A stretch of 10,913 nt of DNA, taken from NCBI GenBank assembly GCA_015493675.1, contig WGCR01000133.1, forward strand, positions 1 through 10,913, in the 5' to 3' direction. A program made the position numbers and the translations under genes. The stretch comes from Anaerolineae bacterium (GTDB taxonomy: Bacteria; Chloroflexota; Anaerolineae; J102). The notes below the pieces were generated by a model. The model was not told the DNA's origin. It saw only the letters and a program-made list of their open reading frames with translations, and did not search any database. This document shows, one piece after another, positions 1 to 7,187 of this stretch. Each line of letters begins with the position of its first letter. Position 1 is the first letter of the stretch.

Positions 1-33
1 CACCTGAGAAACGGCGGGTTGTCAAAATCACGA

Positions 34-73
34 AAAACGCCCGGGACTGCATTGCGGCAATCCCGGGCGTTTT
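34..73 (-). terminator. Intrinsic terminator after lsrF
   Basis: A perfect 13-bp inverted repeat (34-46 with 61-73; core ACGCCCGGGA/TCCCGGGCGT) encloses a 14-nt loop. On the minus strand it ends in five T (37-33), which fits termination of the lsrR-lsrF transcript about 45 nt after the lsrF stop. On the plus strand the arm ends in four T then C, so it may also stop a gene coming in from the left. Positions 1-33 are too short to assign to a gene. Confidence 0.85.
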
Positions 74-115
74 CAAAAAAGAGGGGGTGGGTATGAAGAA
101 ACAACAGATGGCGAA

Positions 116-904
116 TCAGCCGTTCTTCAACTCCAGATACAGCTCATAAGCCTCATCAACCGTTGCGCCTTTGTGCACGATAGCGCCCACGGCCTGCATC
201 ATGGCCACCGGGTTCTCCGACTGGAAGATATTGCGGCCCATGTCTACGCCCGCAGCGCCTTCCTGAATGGCCCGCCAGGCCATAGTCAGCGCATCATTCT
301 CGGGTATCTTCTTACCGCCAGCAATGACCACTGGCACCAATGAAGAGGATGTCACCCGCTCGAAATCATCGCAATAATAGGTCTTGACCATACGCGCACC
401 CAGCTCGGCAGACATACGGGTGGCGAGGCTTAGATAGCGGGCGTCACGATTGAGGCCGCGGCCCACAGCAGTCACGGCCAGCGTGGGGATGCCGTAGCGC
501 TCCGCCTCGTCGATGACCTTGGAGAGCCCCAGCACCGTATCACGCTCCGAGCTTTCGGTGCCGATCATGACCGAAAACGCCACCATGGCAGCATTGAGAC
601 GGACAGCCTCCTCGATGCCCACAGAAATGCCCTCGTGCAGCAGATCTTGATTGAGGATGCTGGTGCCGCTGGAAACGCGCAGCACGACAGGCTTGCGCAG
701 AGCCGGGTCCACCGAAGCGCGTAGCGCCCCGCGGGTCAACATCAGCGCATCAGCGTAGTCGATGATGGGATGAATGGCCTTGTGCATGTCGCCCAGGCCG
801 GTAGTCGGGCCCATAAAGTAGCCATGATCCACTGCATAAAAAATGGTCTTGCCGCTTTCAGGGTTGAAAACACTGTTGAAACGGTTTTGCATTCCCCAAT
901 CCAT
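116..904 (-). CDS. lsrF: LsrF: 3-hydroxy-5-phosphonooxypentane-2,4-dione thiolase
   Basis: A 262-residue class I aldolase-fold enzyme. It catalyses the last step of AI-2 breakdown, moving an acetyl group from the phosphorylated dione to CoA and giving dihydroxyacetone phosphate and acetyl-CoA in the cytoplasm. It aligns with E. coli LsrF almost throughout: DWGMQ at residue 2, DHGYFMGPTTGL at 26-37, VKTYY at 173-177 with the probable Schiff-base lysine K174, IAGGKK at 194-199 and GVDMGRNIFQS at 219-229. The frame stays open upstream to 964, but the ATG at 904 has AGGAGGT (920-914) 9 nt before it and matches the start of the conserved region. It therefore lacks the roughly 30-residue N-terminal extension of the 291-residue E. 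coli protein. It lies 43 nt after lsrR in the same direction, so the enzyme is made from the repressor's transcript rather than with the transporter. A generic DeoC/FbaB-type aldolase is the only alternative and is unlikely. Confidence 0.95.
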   Translation of the reverse strand: MDWGMQNRFNSVFNPESGKTIFYAVDHGYFMGPTTGLGDMHKAIHPIIDYADALMLTRGALRASVDPALRKPVVLRVSSGTSILNQDLLHEGISVGIEEAVRLNAAMVAFSVMIGTESSERDTVLGLSKVIDEAERYGIPTLAVTAVGRGLNRDARYLSLATRMSAELGARMVKTYYCDDFERVTSSSLVPVVIAGGKKIPENDALTMAWRAIQEGAAGVDMGRNIFQSENPVAMMQAVGAIVHKGATVDEAYELYLELKNG

Positions 905-947
905 GGGAAAGATACCTCCTTGTGTTAGTAAAGGGTGAAGAAAATGA

Positions 948-1928
948 TTAGGATAACGTCTCATTCAGGGCCAGCACCTTCTGGGCGGCCTGATCATCTG
1001 TGATGAGGACATTGACATAGCCGCCGCGCAGAGCGCCCAGGATGGCCTGCCCCTTGCGAGAACTGCCAGCCACGCCGATGATGGTGTCGATTTTGGCGAG
1101 CGTATTCAACTCCACGCCTACCACGCGGCGATTGATGTCGATATCCAGCCACTGGCCCCAGAGGTTGTAATGCTGGGCGCAGACATCGCCCACGGCCCCC
1201 TTCTCGCGGATAGCCTGGGCCTCTTCCTCGGTCACATAGCCCGAGCGCAGCAGGCTGTACAGATCGGAGCGAGTGGAACCGATTCCCACCAGCGCCAAAT
1301 CGGCATGTCTGGCCCGCTCCAGCGTCTGCTGAATGCCACGATCCTGCAACAAGGCGTTGCGACCAGCCTCACTATCCACAATAAGAGGCGCATGCAGATG
1401 CCAACTGCGACAGCCGAGTCGATCGCTGAGCAACTGGGCGAGGATGGGACCATTGGTAGGCGTGTTCTCCGAACCGGTGGCTCCTAAAAGCTGCACCACC
1501 TCCACACCGGGCATCCTGCGCTGGCGCAGCGTGTTGATCATCTGGTAGAGGGCAGTGCCCCAGGAGATGCCGACGATCATGCCGTCGTGCAGGATGCTGT
1601 CGAAGTAAGCCGCGGCCAGCACGCCCAACCCCCGCAGCATCTCTTCATAGGATTTCGAATCACGCACCAGCACCCTCGCCCCCTTGAGATGGAACGTGGT
1701 AATGAGGGCCTGTTCCAGCTCCGGCGAATTGCGCCAGGGATAATGAACGATGATTTCAACAAGGCCCTTTTCTCTGGCTTCGGTGAGCAGACGGGAAACA
1801 GCAGAACGGGTCACTCCAACTTCATCAGCTATTTCTTGTTGTGTTTTGTTGTGATCGTAATAAAGCGATGCGATTCGGGCTAAATACTCCCGCCTTTGAT
1901 TGTCATGGATATTGAGCGATTCTGGCAT
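948..1928 (-). CDS. lsrR: LsrR: SorC-family transcriptional repressor of the AI-2 operon
   Basis: A 326-residue SorC/DeoR-type regulator (E. coli LsrR has 317). The N-terminal helix-turn-helix spans about residues 29-48 (TQQEIADEVGVTRSAVSRLL). The rest is the sugar-phosphate-binding domain, with the family segments GISWGTALYQM (120-130), LVGIGS (213-218), SGYVTEEE (229-236), KGAVGD (243-248) and a C-terminal VAGSSRKGQAI...ALRGGYVNVLITD (286-311). In E. coli phospho-AI-2 binds this domain and releases the repressor from DNA; I infer the same here. The frame extends to an ATG at 2003, but that codon lies inside a putative operator and would add 25 residues with no family match. I chose the ATG at 1928, although its ribosome site (GCGAGA) is weak. 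It is divergent from the lsrA operon, and operator-like repeats in its own leader suggest autoregulation. Confidence 0.93.
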   Translation of the reverse strand: MPESLNIHDNQRREYLARIASLYYDHNKTQQEIADEVGVTRSAVSRLLTEAREKGLVEIIVHYPWRNSPELEQALITTFHLKGARVLVRDSKSYEEMLRGLGVLAAAYFDSILHDGMIVGISWGTALYQMINTLRQRRMPGVEVVQLLGATGSENTPTNGPILAQLLSDRLGCRSWHLHAPLIVDSEAGRNALLQDRGIQQTLERARHADLALVGIGSTRSDLYSLLRSGYVTEEEAQAIREKGAVGDVCAQHYNLWGQWLDIDINRRVVGVELNTLAKIDTIIGVAGSSRKGQAILGALRGGYVNVLITDDQAAQKVLALNETLS

Positions 1929-1980
1929 AGACGCATCTCGCTTTGGGAAAAATTGGGCAGTGGCCTGAAAAAAGTTGATT

Positions 1981-2009
1981 ACATATGTGACAGAAATCCA
2001 CATATGTGA
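1981..2009. promoter_or_regulatory. Paired operator-like repeats in the lsrR leader
   Basis: The 10-mer ACATATGTGA occurs twice, at 1981-1990 and 2000-2009, 19 bp apart or close to two helical turns, so both copies lie on the same DNA face. Each contains the palindrome ACATATGT; the second extends to CACATATGTG (1999-2008). They lie about 12-40 nt downstream of the predicted lsrR start point, where a bound repressor would block transcription. The ATGTGA half-site recurs near the lsrA start. LsrR is the obvious binder, by inference. Confidence 0.65.
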
Positions 2010-2027
2010 TTAAAGCCTCTTGCATTT

Positions 2028-2055
2028 AGTATAAGTCATTTTTTGCAATTGTCAA
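2028..2055 (-). promoter_or_regulatory. Promoter of lsrR-lsrF
   Basis: On the minus strand TTGACA (2055-2050) and TATACT (2033-2028) are separated by 16 nt, close to the sigma70-type consensus. Transcription would start near 2021, giving a leader of about 90 nt before the chosen lsrR ATG. No other hexamer pair this good was seen on this strand between the divergent genes. Confidence 0.75.
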
Positions 2056-2139
2056 TAACAATTCGCCAAAACTAACGCAGATTCCGGAAAATATCTCTCT
2101 TTTTCCCGAACTTTCGGGGAGATAGACATTGTAATGGGG

Positions 2140-2168
2140 TTGACAAACCCCCTCCGCTGTACTATGAT
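2140..2168 (+). promoter_or_regulatory. Promoter of the lsrACDBK operon
   Basis: TTGACA (2140-2145) and TATGAT (2163-2168) are separated by exactly 17 nt, a near-ideal sigma70-type promoter. Transcription should begin near 2175, leaving a leader of about 105 nt before lsrA. The -35 box sits inside a small dyad, GGGGTT-GACA-AACCCC (2136-2151). A promoter this strong needs repression to be regulated, which fits the inverted repeat just downstream. Confidence 0.8.
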
Positions 2169-2178
2169 AAGGAAACAG

Positions 2179-2197
2179 ATGTGACACAAAATCACAT
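2179..2197. promoter_or_regulatory. Operator-like inverted repeat at the lsrA start point
   Basis: ATGTGA (2179-2184) and TCACAT (2192-2197) form a perfect inverted repeat with a 7-nt spacer, placed about +5 to +23 from the predicted lsrA start. The same half-site appears twice in the lsrR leader, which points to one regulator for both promoters, most simply LsrR. It resembles a CRP site, but the TGTGA-to-TCACA spacer is 7 rather than 6 and the position suits repression, not activation. Confidence 0.65.
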
Positions 2198-2280
2198 TTG
2201 AGCAGATCGCCTTCAAATTCGTTACGCATCGACAAGAAAACAAAAGATGCCTGATCGTCATTATCACGGAGAAATCTCGT

Positions 2281-3825
2281 ATGGCGAAACCTGTCACACC
2301 GCCGCCCGGTCGTTCCAGCCAATCCCCCAACGAGACGCCTCTCGTTGAACTGAAAAACATCTGGAAGGTGTTTGCCGGGGTGCCCGTGCTCAAGGGTATC
2401 AATCTGAATCTGATGCCCGGAGAGATTCACGCGCTGTTAGGAGGAAACGGGTCCGGAAAATCGACGACGATGAAAATCCTTTCGGGCCTTTATGTTCCGG
2501 AACGGGGTGAGATATTCCTGGGAGGTGAGCAGAAGGTTTTTCATAGTCCCAATGAGGCCCATAAAAACGGCATCTACATGGTTCCCCAGGAGCCGCACAT
2601 CTTTCCCCATCTCTCGGTGGAGGAAAATCTGTTGCTGGGCCTGGATATGGACCCTCGGGCCGCCCGCGCGCAGGTCAAGCAGCTTGCGAAGGAAATCGGA
2701 TTCGAAAGCAGCTTTTCTGAAGAAGCGGGCGCTTTGAGCATTGCCAATCAGCAATTATTGGAAATTATCCGTGGATTGCTTCGCAAAGCGCAAATTTTGA
2801 TCCTCGATGAACCCACATCAGCTCTAACTTTCCGCGAGGTGGAGAATCTGTTCAAACGAATGCGAACGCTGTCGCAACGGGGTATTGGCATTTTCTTCAT
2901 TTCCCATCGTCTCAACGAGGTCATGACGATATCGCATCGCATCAGCGTGCTGCGAGAAGGGCGCATCGTTTTGGCGGAGCCCACGACAGAGGTGAATTCC
3001 GAGAAGCTGGTTCGGGCCATGCTGCCCGCCGACGCCGAGATGCGCGATATGAAGCGAAAAATGCGGGATTCACACGATCAGATCACCGATGAGGTCGTTC
3101 TGGCGGTGAAGAAACTCAGCAGCGACGCCTTTCAAGATGTCAGCTTCGAAGTGCGGGCGGGCGAGGTGGTGGGGCTGGCGGGCCTGGTGGGAGCCGGACG
3201 CACAGAGGTTGCCGAAGCGGTGGTGGGGCTGGATCCCAACGCTCGGGGCGATGTGATTATCAAAGGAAAAGATACAAAGAAACATGACTCCCGCAAGAGT
3301 CAGTCACTGGGTCTGGTGTATGTGCCGGAAGACCGGCACGCGCATGGCATTTTTCTGGAGCTGCCCAGCCTTTACACCATGACCGCCACCATCCTGGATC
3401 GATTGGGACGTTTTCTGCTTTCTCGCAAGCAGGAAGAAGCTGTGGGAAACGATTACCGGCAGCAGTTATCTATCAAGATGAGCAGTCTGCACCAGATCGC
3501 CAAAACGCTGTCGGGCGGCAATCAGCAAAAGGTGGTGCTTGCCAAAGCGCTGGCCAGCAAACCCGATGTCATCATCCTGGATGAACCCACTCGCGGGGTG
3601 GACGCCAGCGCCCGTCAGGACGTCTATCACCTCATCGAACAACTGGCCGGGCAGGGCGTTGGCATATTGCTCATCTCCTCCGAATTGGAAGAAATCGTCG
3701 ATCTCAGCGATCGCATCCTGGTGATGTATCAGGGGCGAATCATCAAAGAGACAGAGCGCACTGGCGCTTCATTACAACAAGTCATGGCCGCGGCCTTTGG
3801 CCTTCAGGGAGAAGCAAGTCTATGA
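2281..3825 (+). CDS. lsrA: LsrA: AI-2 importer ATP-binding protein (two ABC domains)
   Basis: A 514-residue tandem ABC ATPase of the RbsA/LsrA type (E. coli LsrA has 511) that drives AI-2 import from the inner face of the membrane. Domain 1 has Walker A GGNGSGKST (54-62), Q-loop VPQEP (101-105), the degenerate signature LSIANQQ (152-158) typical of this subfamily, and Walker B ILILDEPTSAL (172-182). Domain 2 has a relaxed P-loop GLVGAGRTE (301-309), the signature LSGGNQQK (410-417) and Walker B VIILDEPTRGVD (430-441). One functional and one degenerate set is normal for sugar-type importers. The ATG at 2281 has GGAGA 8 nt upstream. It is the first gene of the plus-strand operon, and its TGA overlaps the lsrC ATG by 4 nt. 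The sequence alone could suit a pentose importer; the neighbours settle it. Confidence 0.93.
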   Translation: MAKPVTPPPGRSSQSPNETPLVELKNIWKVFAGVPVLKGINLNLMPGEIHALLGGNGSGKSTTMKILSGLYVPERGEIFLGGEQKVFHSPNEAHKNGIYMVPQEPHIFPHLSVEENLLLGLDMDPRAARAQVKQLAKEIGFESSFSEEAGALSIANQQLLEIIRGLLRKAQILILDEPTSALTFREVENLFKRMRTLSQRGIGIFFISHRLNEVMTISHRISVLREGRIVLAEPTTEVNSEKLVRAMLPADAEMRDMKRKMRDSHDQITDEVVLAVKKLSSDAFQDVSFEVRAGEVVGLAGLVGAGRTEVAEAVVGLDPNARGDVIIKGKDTKKHDSRKSQSLGLVYVPEDRHAHGIFLELPSLYTMTATILDRLGRFLLSRKQEEAVGNDYRQQLSIKMSSLHQIAKTLSGGNQQKVVLAKALASKPDVIILDEPTRGVDASARQDVYHLIEQLAGQGVGILLISSELEEIVDLSDRILVMYQGRIIKETERTGASLQQVMAAAFGLQGEASL

Positions 3826-4835
3826 GTCGTATCTGGCGTAGTCGCGAACTTCTGGTCTTCCTGTTGTTGATCGTGTTGCTATTGGCGGTGGGGCTGATCA
3901 ATCCCAACTTCTGGCGGACCCGCTCGCTGATGCACATCCTCAACAGCAGCCTGATTCTTATTCTGGTGTCCATCGGTGAAATGTTCGTCATCCTGACCCG
4001 CGGCATCGATGTGTCGGTGGGCGCGATCTTGGGATTGAGCGCGGTCATCCTGGGCGTGGCCCTGAATGCGGGCGTGGCCCTGCCCCTGGCAGTATTGCTG
4101 GCTCTGATAGTGAGTGTGCTGGCGGGCATGGTCAATGCCGTGGGCGTCACCTTCCTGCGGGTGCCGCCCATCATCATGACCCTGGGCACGCTGGGCGTCT
4201 ATCGCGGGCTAATGCTCATCATCACCGGCGGGAGCTGGATCGAAACCATTCCCACTAATATCAAATTCTTCGCCAATTGGCATGTCCTGGGCGTGCGATT
4301 CTTCATCTGGGTCACGCTGGTTATCGTTATTCTGACAACCTTTTTGCTGCGGCGCTTCAAGAAAGCGCGTTATCTCTATGCTGTGGGTGATAATGAGGAA
4401 GGCGCCCGGTTGATGGATATTCCTGTCAAGAAGACGCTTTTTGCAGCCTACACGCTGGCAGGCTTGTTTGCAGGCATTGCCGCAATCATCTTCGTGGCGC
4501 AGATCGGCTTTGTGCCCATGCAGGCAGGCAATGGTCAAGAGCTGCGGGCCATTGCCGCGGATGTGCTGGGCGGCGTCAATCTGGCGGGCGGCGTGGGCAC
4601 GCCGCTTTCGGCCCTGGTAGGGGCCATCTTTCTCACAGCGGTGGATAGCGCTCTGGTCTTTTTGAAAGTGCCCGGATATTGGAATAACGCCGTAGGCGGG
4701 GCCATTCTTTTGGCGGCTGTTTATCTCGATTATCGCGTGCGCATGGCTGTGGCCGCCCAGCAACGCCAGGCCCGCGCGGCGGTGCGAAAGGAGAACAATC
4801 ACCTGAATCCATCTACCAGCGAGGAACAAACATGA
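3822..4835 (+). CDS. lsrC: LsrC: AI-2 importer permease
   Basis: A 337-residue hydrophobic membrane protein of the BPD_transp_2 (RbsC/LsrC) family; E. coli LsrC has 342. With LsrD it forms the membrane channel for AI-2. The first membrane segment is about residues 10-26. The family stretch LTRGIDVSVGAILGL lies near 58-72, TLGTLGVYRG near 120-129, a cytoplasmic ATPase-contact loop YAVGDNEEGARLMDIPVKK near 186-204, and FVAQIGFVPMQAG near 224-236. All match E. coli LsrC position for position. The last 30 or so residues are polar and charged. The ATG overlaps the lsrA stop (ATGA), with GGGAG about 10 nt upstream, so translation is probably coupled and subunits made in proportion. Confidence 0.92.
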   Translation: MSRIWRSRELLVFLLLIVLLLAVGLINPNFWRTRSLMHILNSSLILILVSIGEMFVILTRGIDVSVGAILGLSAVILGVALNAGVALPLAVLLALIVSVLAGMVNAVGVTFLRVPPIIMTLGTLGVYRGLMLIITGGSWIETIPTNIKFFANWHVLGVRFFIWVTLVIVILTTFLLRRFKKARYLYAVGDNEEGARLMDIPVKKTLFAAYTLAGLFAGIAAIIFVAQIGFVPMQAGNGQELRAIAADVLGGVNLAGGVGTPLSALVGAIFLTAVDSALVFLKVPGYWNNAVGGAILLAAVYLDYRVRMAVAAQQRQARAAVRKENNHLNPSTSEEQT

Positions 4836-5881
4836 AAGCGCAAGCAATAAAATGGATCAAGACCTGGGAATTCGGACTGGCGGTCCTGCTGGTGCTGGAA
4901 ATCCTGGTGTTGGGCGCCATCAACCCCACTTTTCTGAATCTCGAGAATCTGCTTTATTCCACCAGCGACTTTACCCATATCTTATTGGCGGCGCTGCCTC
5001 TGACGCTGATTATCATCACGGCTGGCATCGATATCTCTGGCGTTTCTATTATGGGGCTCGCTTCCATCACCCTGGGCTTGACGTGGGTGGCGGGCGTCAA
5101 TATCTTCATTGCCCTGTTCATCGCTCTGGGCGTGGGCATTCTGGCCGGGATGTTCAACGGCGCGTTCGTGGCCTCCACCGATGTCAACCCCCTGGTCATC
5201 ACTCTGGGCTCGCTGTTCATGTTCGCCGGCATAGCCATGGGCCTGCCGGGCCTGCTGGACGCGTTGGGTTTCAAGGCGTACGGCGCCGCAGGATTCGCCG
5301 CCTACATGTACGAAGGCATCAGCGGACTTCCCCACAACTTTAATCAAATCGCCCATGGCGGCATCGGATGGGTGCCCTATCCCCTCTTGATTGTTCTGAT
5401 TTTTGCAGCTTTTCTGGGCATCATCCTGCACAAAACGCGTTTTGGCCGCTATCTTTATCTCATCGGCGTGAACGCAGACGCCGCCCGCTATAGCAATGTC
5501 CCTGTCAAGTCCACGCTCGTGACGGTTTATGCGCTGAGCGGATTGGGCGCGGCGCTGGCGGGGGTGGTGCTCACCTCCTATTTCACCTCGGCCCGTTCCG
5601 ATCTGGGCAAGGAGGCGTTGCTGACCATCATCACCGTGGTGGTGCTAGGCGGCGCAGACATCTACGGCGGCAAAGGAACCATCGTGGGAACCCTGCTGGC
5701 GGGGTTCTTCATTGGCTTTTTACGACAAGGCCTGCTAGCCATGGGCGTCACCAGCGATGTCGTACCGGTGGTCGTAGGCGGTCTGCTGGTAGTGGTCGTA
5801 GCGCTCAAGCTCTTTATCACCACCTACAACCAACGCAGACTCAACCAGCAGGCGCTCAGAATATCAGAAGAAAGGAGGTAA
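4832..5881 (+). CDS. lsrD: LsrD: AI-2 importer permease
   Basis: A 349-residue membrane protein, second permease of the importer (E. coli LsrD has 330). Clear LsrD marks are GAINPTFL (28-35), LLYSTSDF (40-47), TAGIDISG (63-70), NPLVITLGSLFMFAG (119-133), a cytoplasmic loop LIGVNADAARYSNVPVKS, and SYFTSARSDLG followed by VVLGGADIYGG near the C-terminus. Compared with E. coli it has extra residues in the loop after the fourth or fifth membrane segment (about 142-180) and a short basic tail. Its ATG overlaps the lsrC stop (ATGA) with GAGGAA 5 nt upstream. The final codons carry a full AAAGGAGGT sequence next to the stop, with no well-spaced start codon after it. Confidence 0.92.
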   Translation: MKAQAIKWIKTWEFGLAVLLVLEILVLGAINPTFLNLENLLYSTSDFTHILLAALPLTLIIITAGIDISGVSIMGLASITLGLTWVAGVNIFIALFIALGVGILAGMFNGAFVASTDVNPLVITLGSLFMFAGIAMGLPGLLDALGFKAYGAAGFAAYMYEGISGLPHNFNQIAHGGIGWVPYPLLIVLIFAAFLGIILHKTRFGRYLYLIGVNADAARYSNVPVKSTLVTVYALSGLGAALAGVVLTSYFTSARSDLGKEALLTIITVVVLGGADIYGGKGTIVGTLLAGFFIGFLRQGLLAMGVTSDVVPVVVGGLLVVVVALKLFITTYNQRRLNQQALRISEERR

Positions 5882-5924
5882 GGATTTCACGAGTATCGAT
5901 GCAAAGCAGTCATTCAATGACACG

Positions 5925-5977
5925 CCACCTCATCTCTCTCCCCTCTCATCTCTTTCACTTTTACTCATTCCCCAAAA
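5925..5977 (+). promoter_or_regulatory. G-free, pyrimidine-rich leader before lsrB
   Basis: The 109-nt gap between lsrD and lsrB contains about 53 consecutive nt without a G on the plus strand, mostly C and T, with CTCATCTCT repeated at 5929-5937 and 5945-5953. I see no promoter or hairpin in it. It leads straight into the strong lsrB ribosome site AGGAGG (5977-5982). An unstructured leader could favour high LsrB output, or the tract could load Rho; both are inference. Confidence 0.4.
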
Positions 5978-5990
5978 GGAGGACACAGAC

Positions 5991-7115
5991 ATGTCTCGCA
6001 AAAAAATGCTGTTGGTTTTGGTCGTCGTGCTGTTGATGGCGGCGTTCGTCAGCGCCTGTGCATCGCAGCAAGCTCCGACCACCAAGGAAGAGCCAGCCAA
6101 ATCGGAAGCGCCCGCGGCCACCGAAGCGCCAGCCAAGGCCGAAGAACCAGCCAAAGCCGAGGCCAAAATCGCGTTCATCCCCAAGCTGACCGGCGTGGGC
6201 TTCTTCGAATCGGGCGGCAAAGGCGCCGAAGAAATGGGCAAGATGCTGGGCATTCAGGTGAAGTATGATGGTCCCAGCGAGGCCAGCGTCAGCGGCCAGA
6301 TCGAGTACATCAACAATTTCGTCAACCAGGGCTACAACGGCATCGCCATCTCCTCCCTCTCGCCCGACGGCCTGTGCGAAGCCCTGAAACGCGCTTCCGA
6401 TAAAGGCGTGAAGGTTGTCACCTGGGACTCAGACACCAATCCCGAATGCCGCACCTTCTACATCAACCAGGGCACGCCCGATATTCTGGGCCGCATGTTG
6501 GTGGAAATGGCCGCTGAGCAGATGGATGATCCCAAGGGCTCGCCCAAACAGGTCGCCTTCCACTACTCCAGCCCCACCGTCACTGACCAAAACCAGTGGG
6601 CCAACGTCGCCAAGCAGATCATCAAGGACGAATATCCCAATTGGGAAGTCGTGGCTACCGAATTCAGTGGCGAGGATGCACAGAAGGCCGTGCAGGTTCC
6701 CACCGATCTCTTCCAGACCTATCCTGATCTGGACGCCATCATTTGCCCCGACGCCAACGCCCTGCCCGGCTCCGCCCAGGCTGCCGAGAATCTGGGCATC
6801 GCCGGCAAGGTCATCATCACCGGCTTCTCCACGCCCAACGTCATGCGCCAGTACGTCAAGTCGGGCACGGTCAAAGAGTTTGGCCTGTGGGATGTGGTCA
6901 AGCAGGGCAAGCTGGCTGTGTATGTGACCAACATGCTCATCGAAGGCAAAGAGCTGAAGGTTGGCGATAAATTCGATGTGCCGGACGTGGGCACGGTCGA
7001 GGTCTCGCCTAACAAGATTCAGGGTTACGACTACGAAGCGCCCGGCAACGGCATCATCTTGCTGCCCGAGCGGGTGAAATTCACCAAAGACAACATCGAC
7101 GACTACGACTTCTAG
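5991..7115 (+). CDS. lsrB: LsrB: AI-2-binding lipoprotein
   Basis: A 374-residue periplasmic-binding-protein-type receptor (E. coli LsrB has 340). Residues 1-22 are a signal peptide with a basic start and hydrophobic core, ending in a lipobox VSAC with acylated Cys23. Residues 24-58 are a tether built from repeated EAPAK/EEPAK-like units. From residue 59 it aligns with enteric LsrB, including FIPKLTGVGFF (62-72), SVSGQ (99-103), NNFVNQGYN (108-116), SPTVTDQNQW (194-203) and FGLWDVV (297-303). The six residues that contact R-THMF in the Salmonella/E. coli structures appear kept: K65, D146, D199, Q200, P253 and A255. This argues for true AI-2 binding rather than rhamnose or ribose. AGGAGG lies 8 nt before the ATG. 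The lipid anchor, absent from E. coli LsrB, implies a receptor held at the outer face of the cytoplasmic membrane. An intrinsic terminator follows the gene. Confidence 0.95.
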   Translation: MSRKKMLLVLVVVLLMAAFVSACASQQAPTTKEEPAKSEAPAATEAPAKAEEPAKAEAKIAFIPKLTGVGFFESGGKGAEEMGKMLGIQVKYDGPSEASVSGQIEYINNFVNQGYNGIAISSLSPDGLCEALKRASDKGVKVVTWDSDTNPECRTFYINQGTPDILGRMLVEMAAEQMDDPKGSPKQVAFHYSSPTVTDQNQWANVAKQIIKDEYPNWEVVATEFSGEDAQKAVQVPTDLFQTYPDLDAIICPDANALPGSAQAAENLGIAGKVIITGFSTPNVMRQYVKSGTVKEFGLWDVVKQGKLAVYVTNMLIEGKELKVGDKFDVPDVGTVEVSPNKIQGYDYEAPGNGIILLPERVKFTKDNIDDYDF

Positions 7116-7127
7116 TTTTCTTTTCCT

Positions 7128-7172
7128 GCATGGAGGTCGCGAGGGTTGGCGCGGCCTCCATGCGTCTTTTTT
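7128..7172 (+). terminator. Intrinsic terminator between lsrB and lsrK
   Basis: A 14-bp stem with one G-U pair (7128-7141 with 7150-7163) and an 8-nt loop is followed by GTC and six T. It starts 12 nt after the lsrB stop and ends 2 nt before the lsrK ribosome site, so lsrK is reached only by read-through; I see no promoter in this gap. CCTGCA (7125-7130) is also complementary to TGCAGG (7172-7177), which overlaps the lsrK AGGAGG. Confidence 0.85.
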
Positions 7173-7187
7173 GCAGGAGGATCATCT

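Noticed and set aside
905..964. N-terminal extension of lsrF to 964
   Set aside because: It would overlap the end of lsrR and cross the ribosome site; the ATG at 904 has AGGAGGT at good spacing and matches the conserved start.
1929..2003. Longer lsrR starting at the ATG at 2003
   Set aside because: That ATG is part of the CACATATGTG operator palindrome, only about 18 nt from the predicted transcription start, and the added residues do not look like the family.
2103..2120. Small hairpin CCCGA-ACTT-TCGGG between the divergent promoters
   Set aside because: Its T-run precedes the stem on the plus strand, so it is no terminator; it lies outside both predicted transcripts and is short.
2179..2197. 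CRP-type activator site
   Set aside because: The TGTGA-to-TCACA spacer is 7 rather than 6, the site lies downstream of the start point, and the same half-site recurs in the lsrR leader, which fits a local repressor better.
4209..4847. A 212-codon open frame antisense to lsrC
   Set aside because: It lies wholly within a clearly recognised permease gene, has no family motif, and reflects codon bias on the opposite strand.
7146..7187. N-terminal extension of lsrK from a TTG codon
   Set aside because: It would start inside the terminator stem, has no family match, and the ATG at 7188 has an ideal ribosome site.
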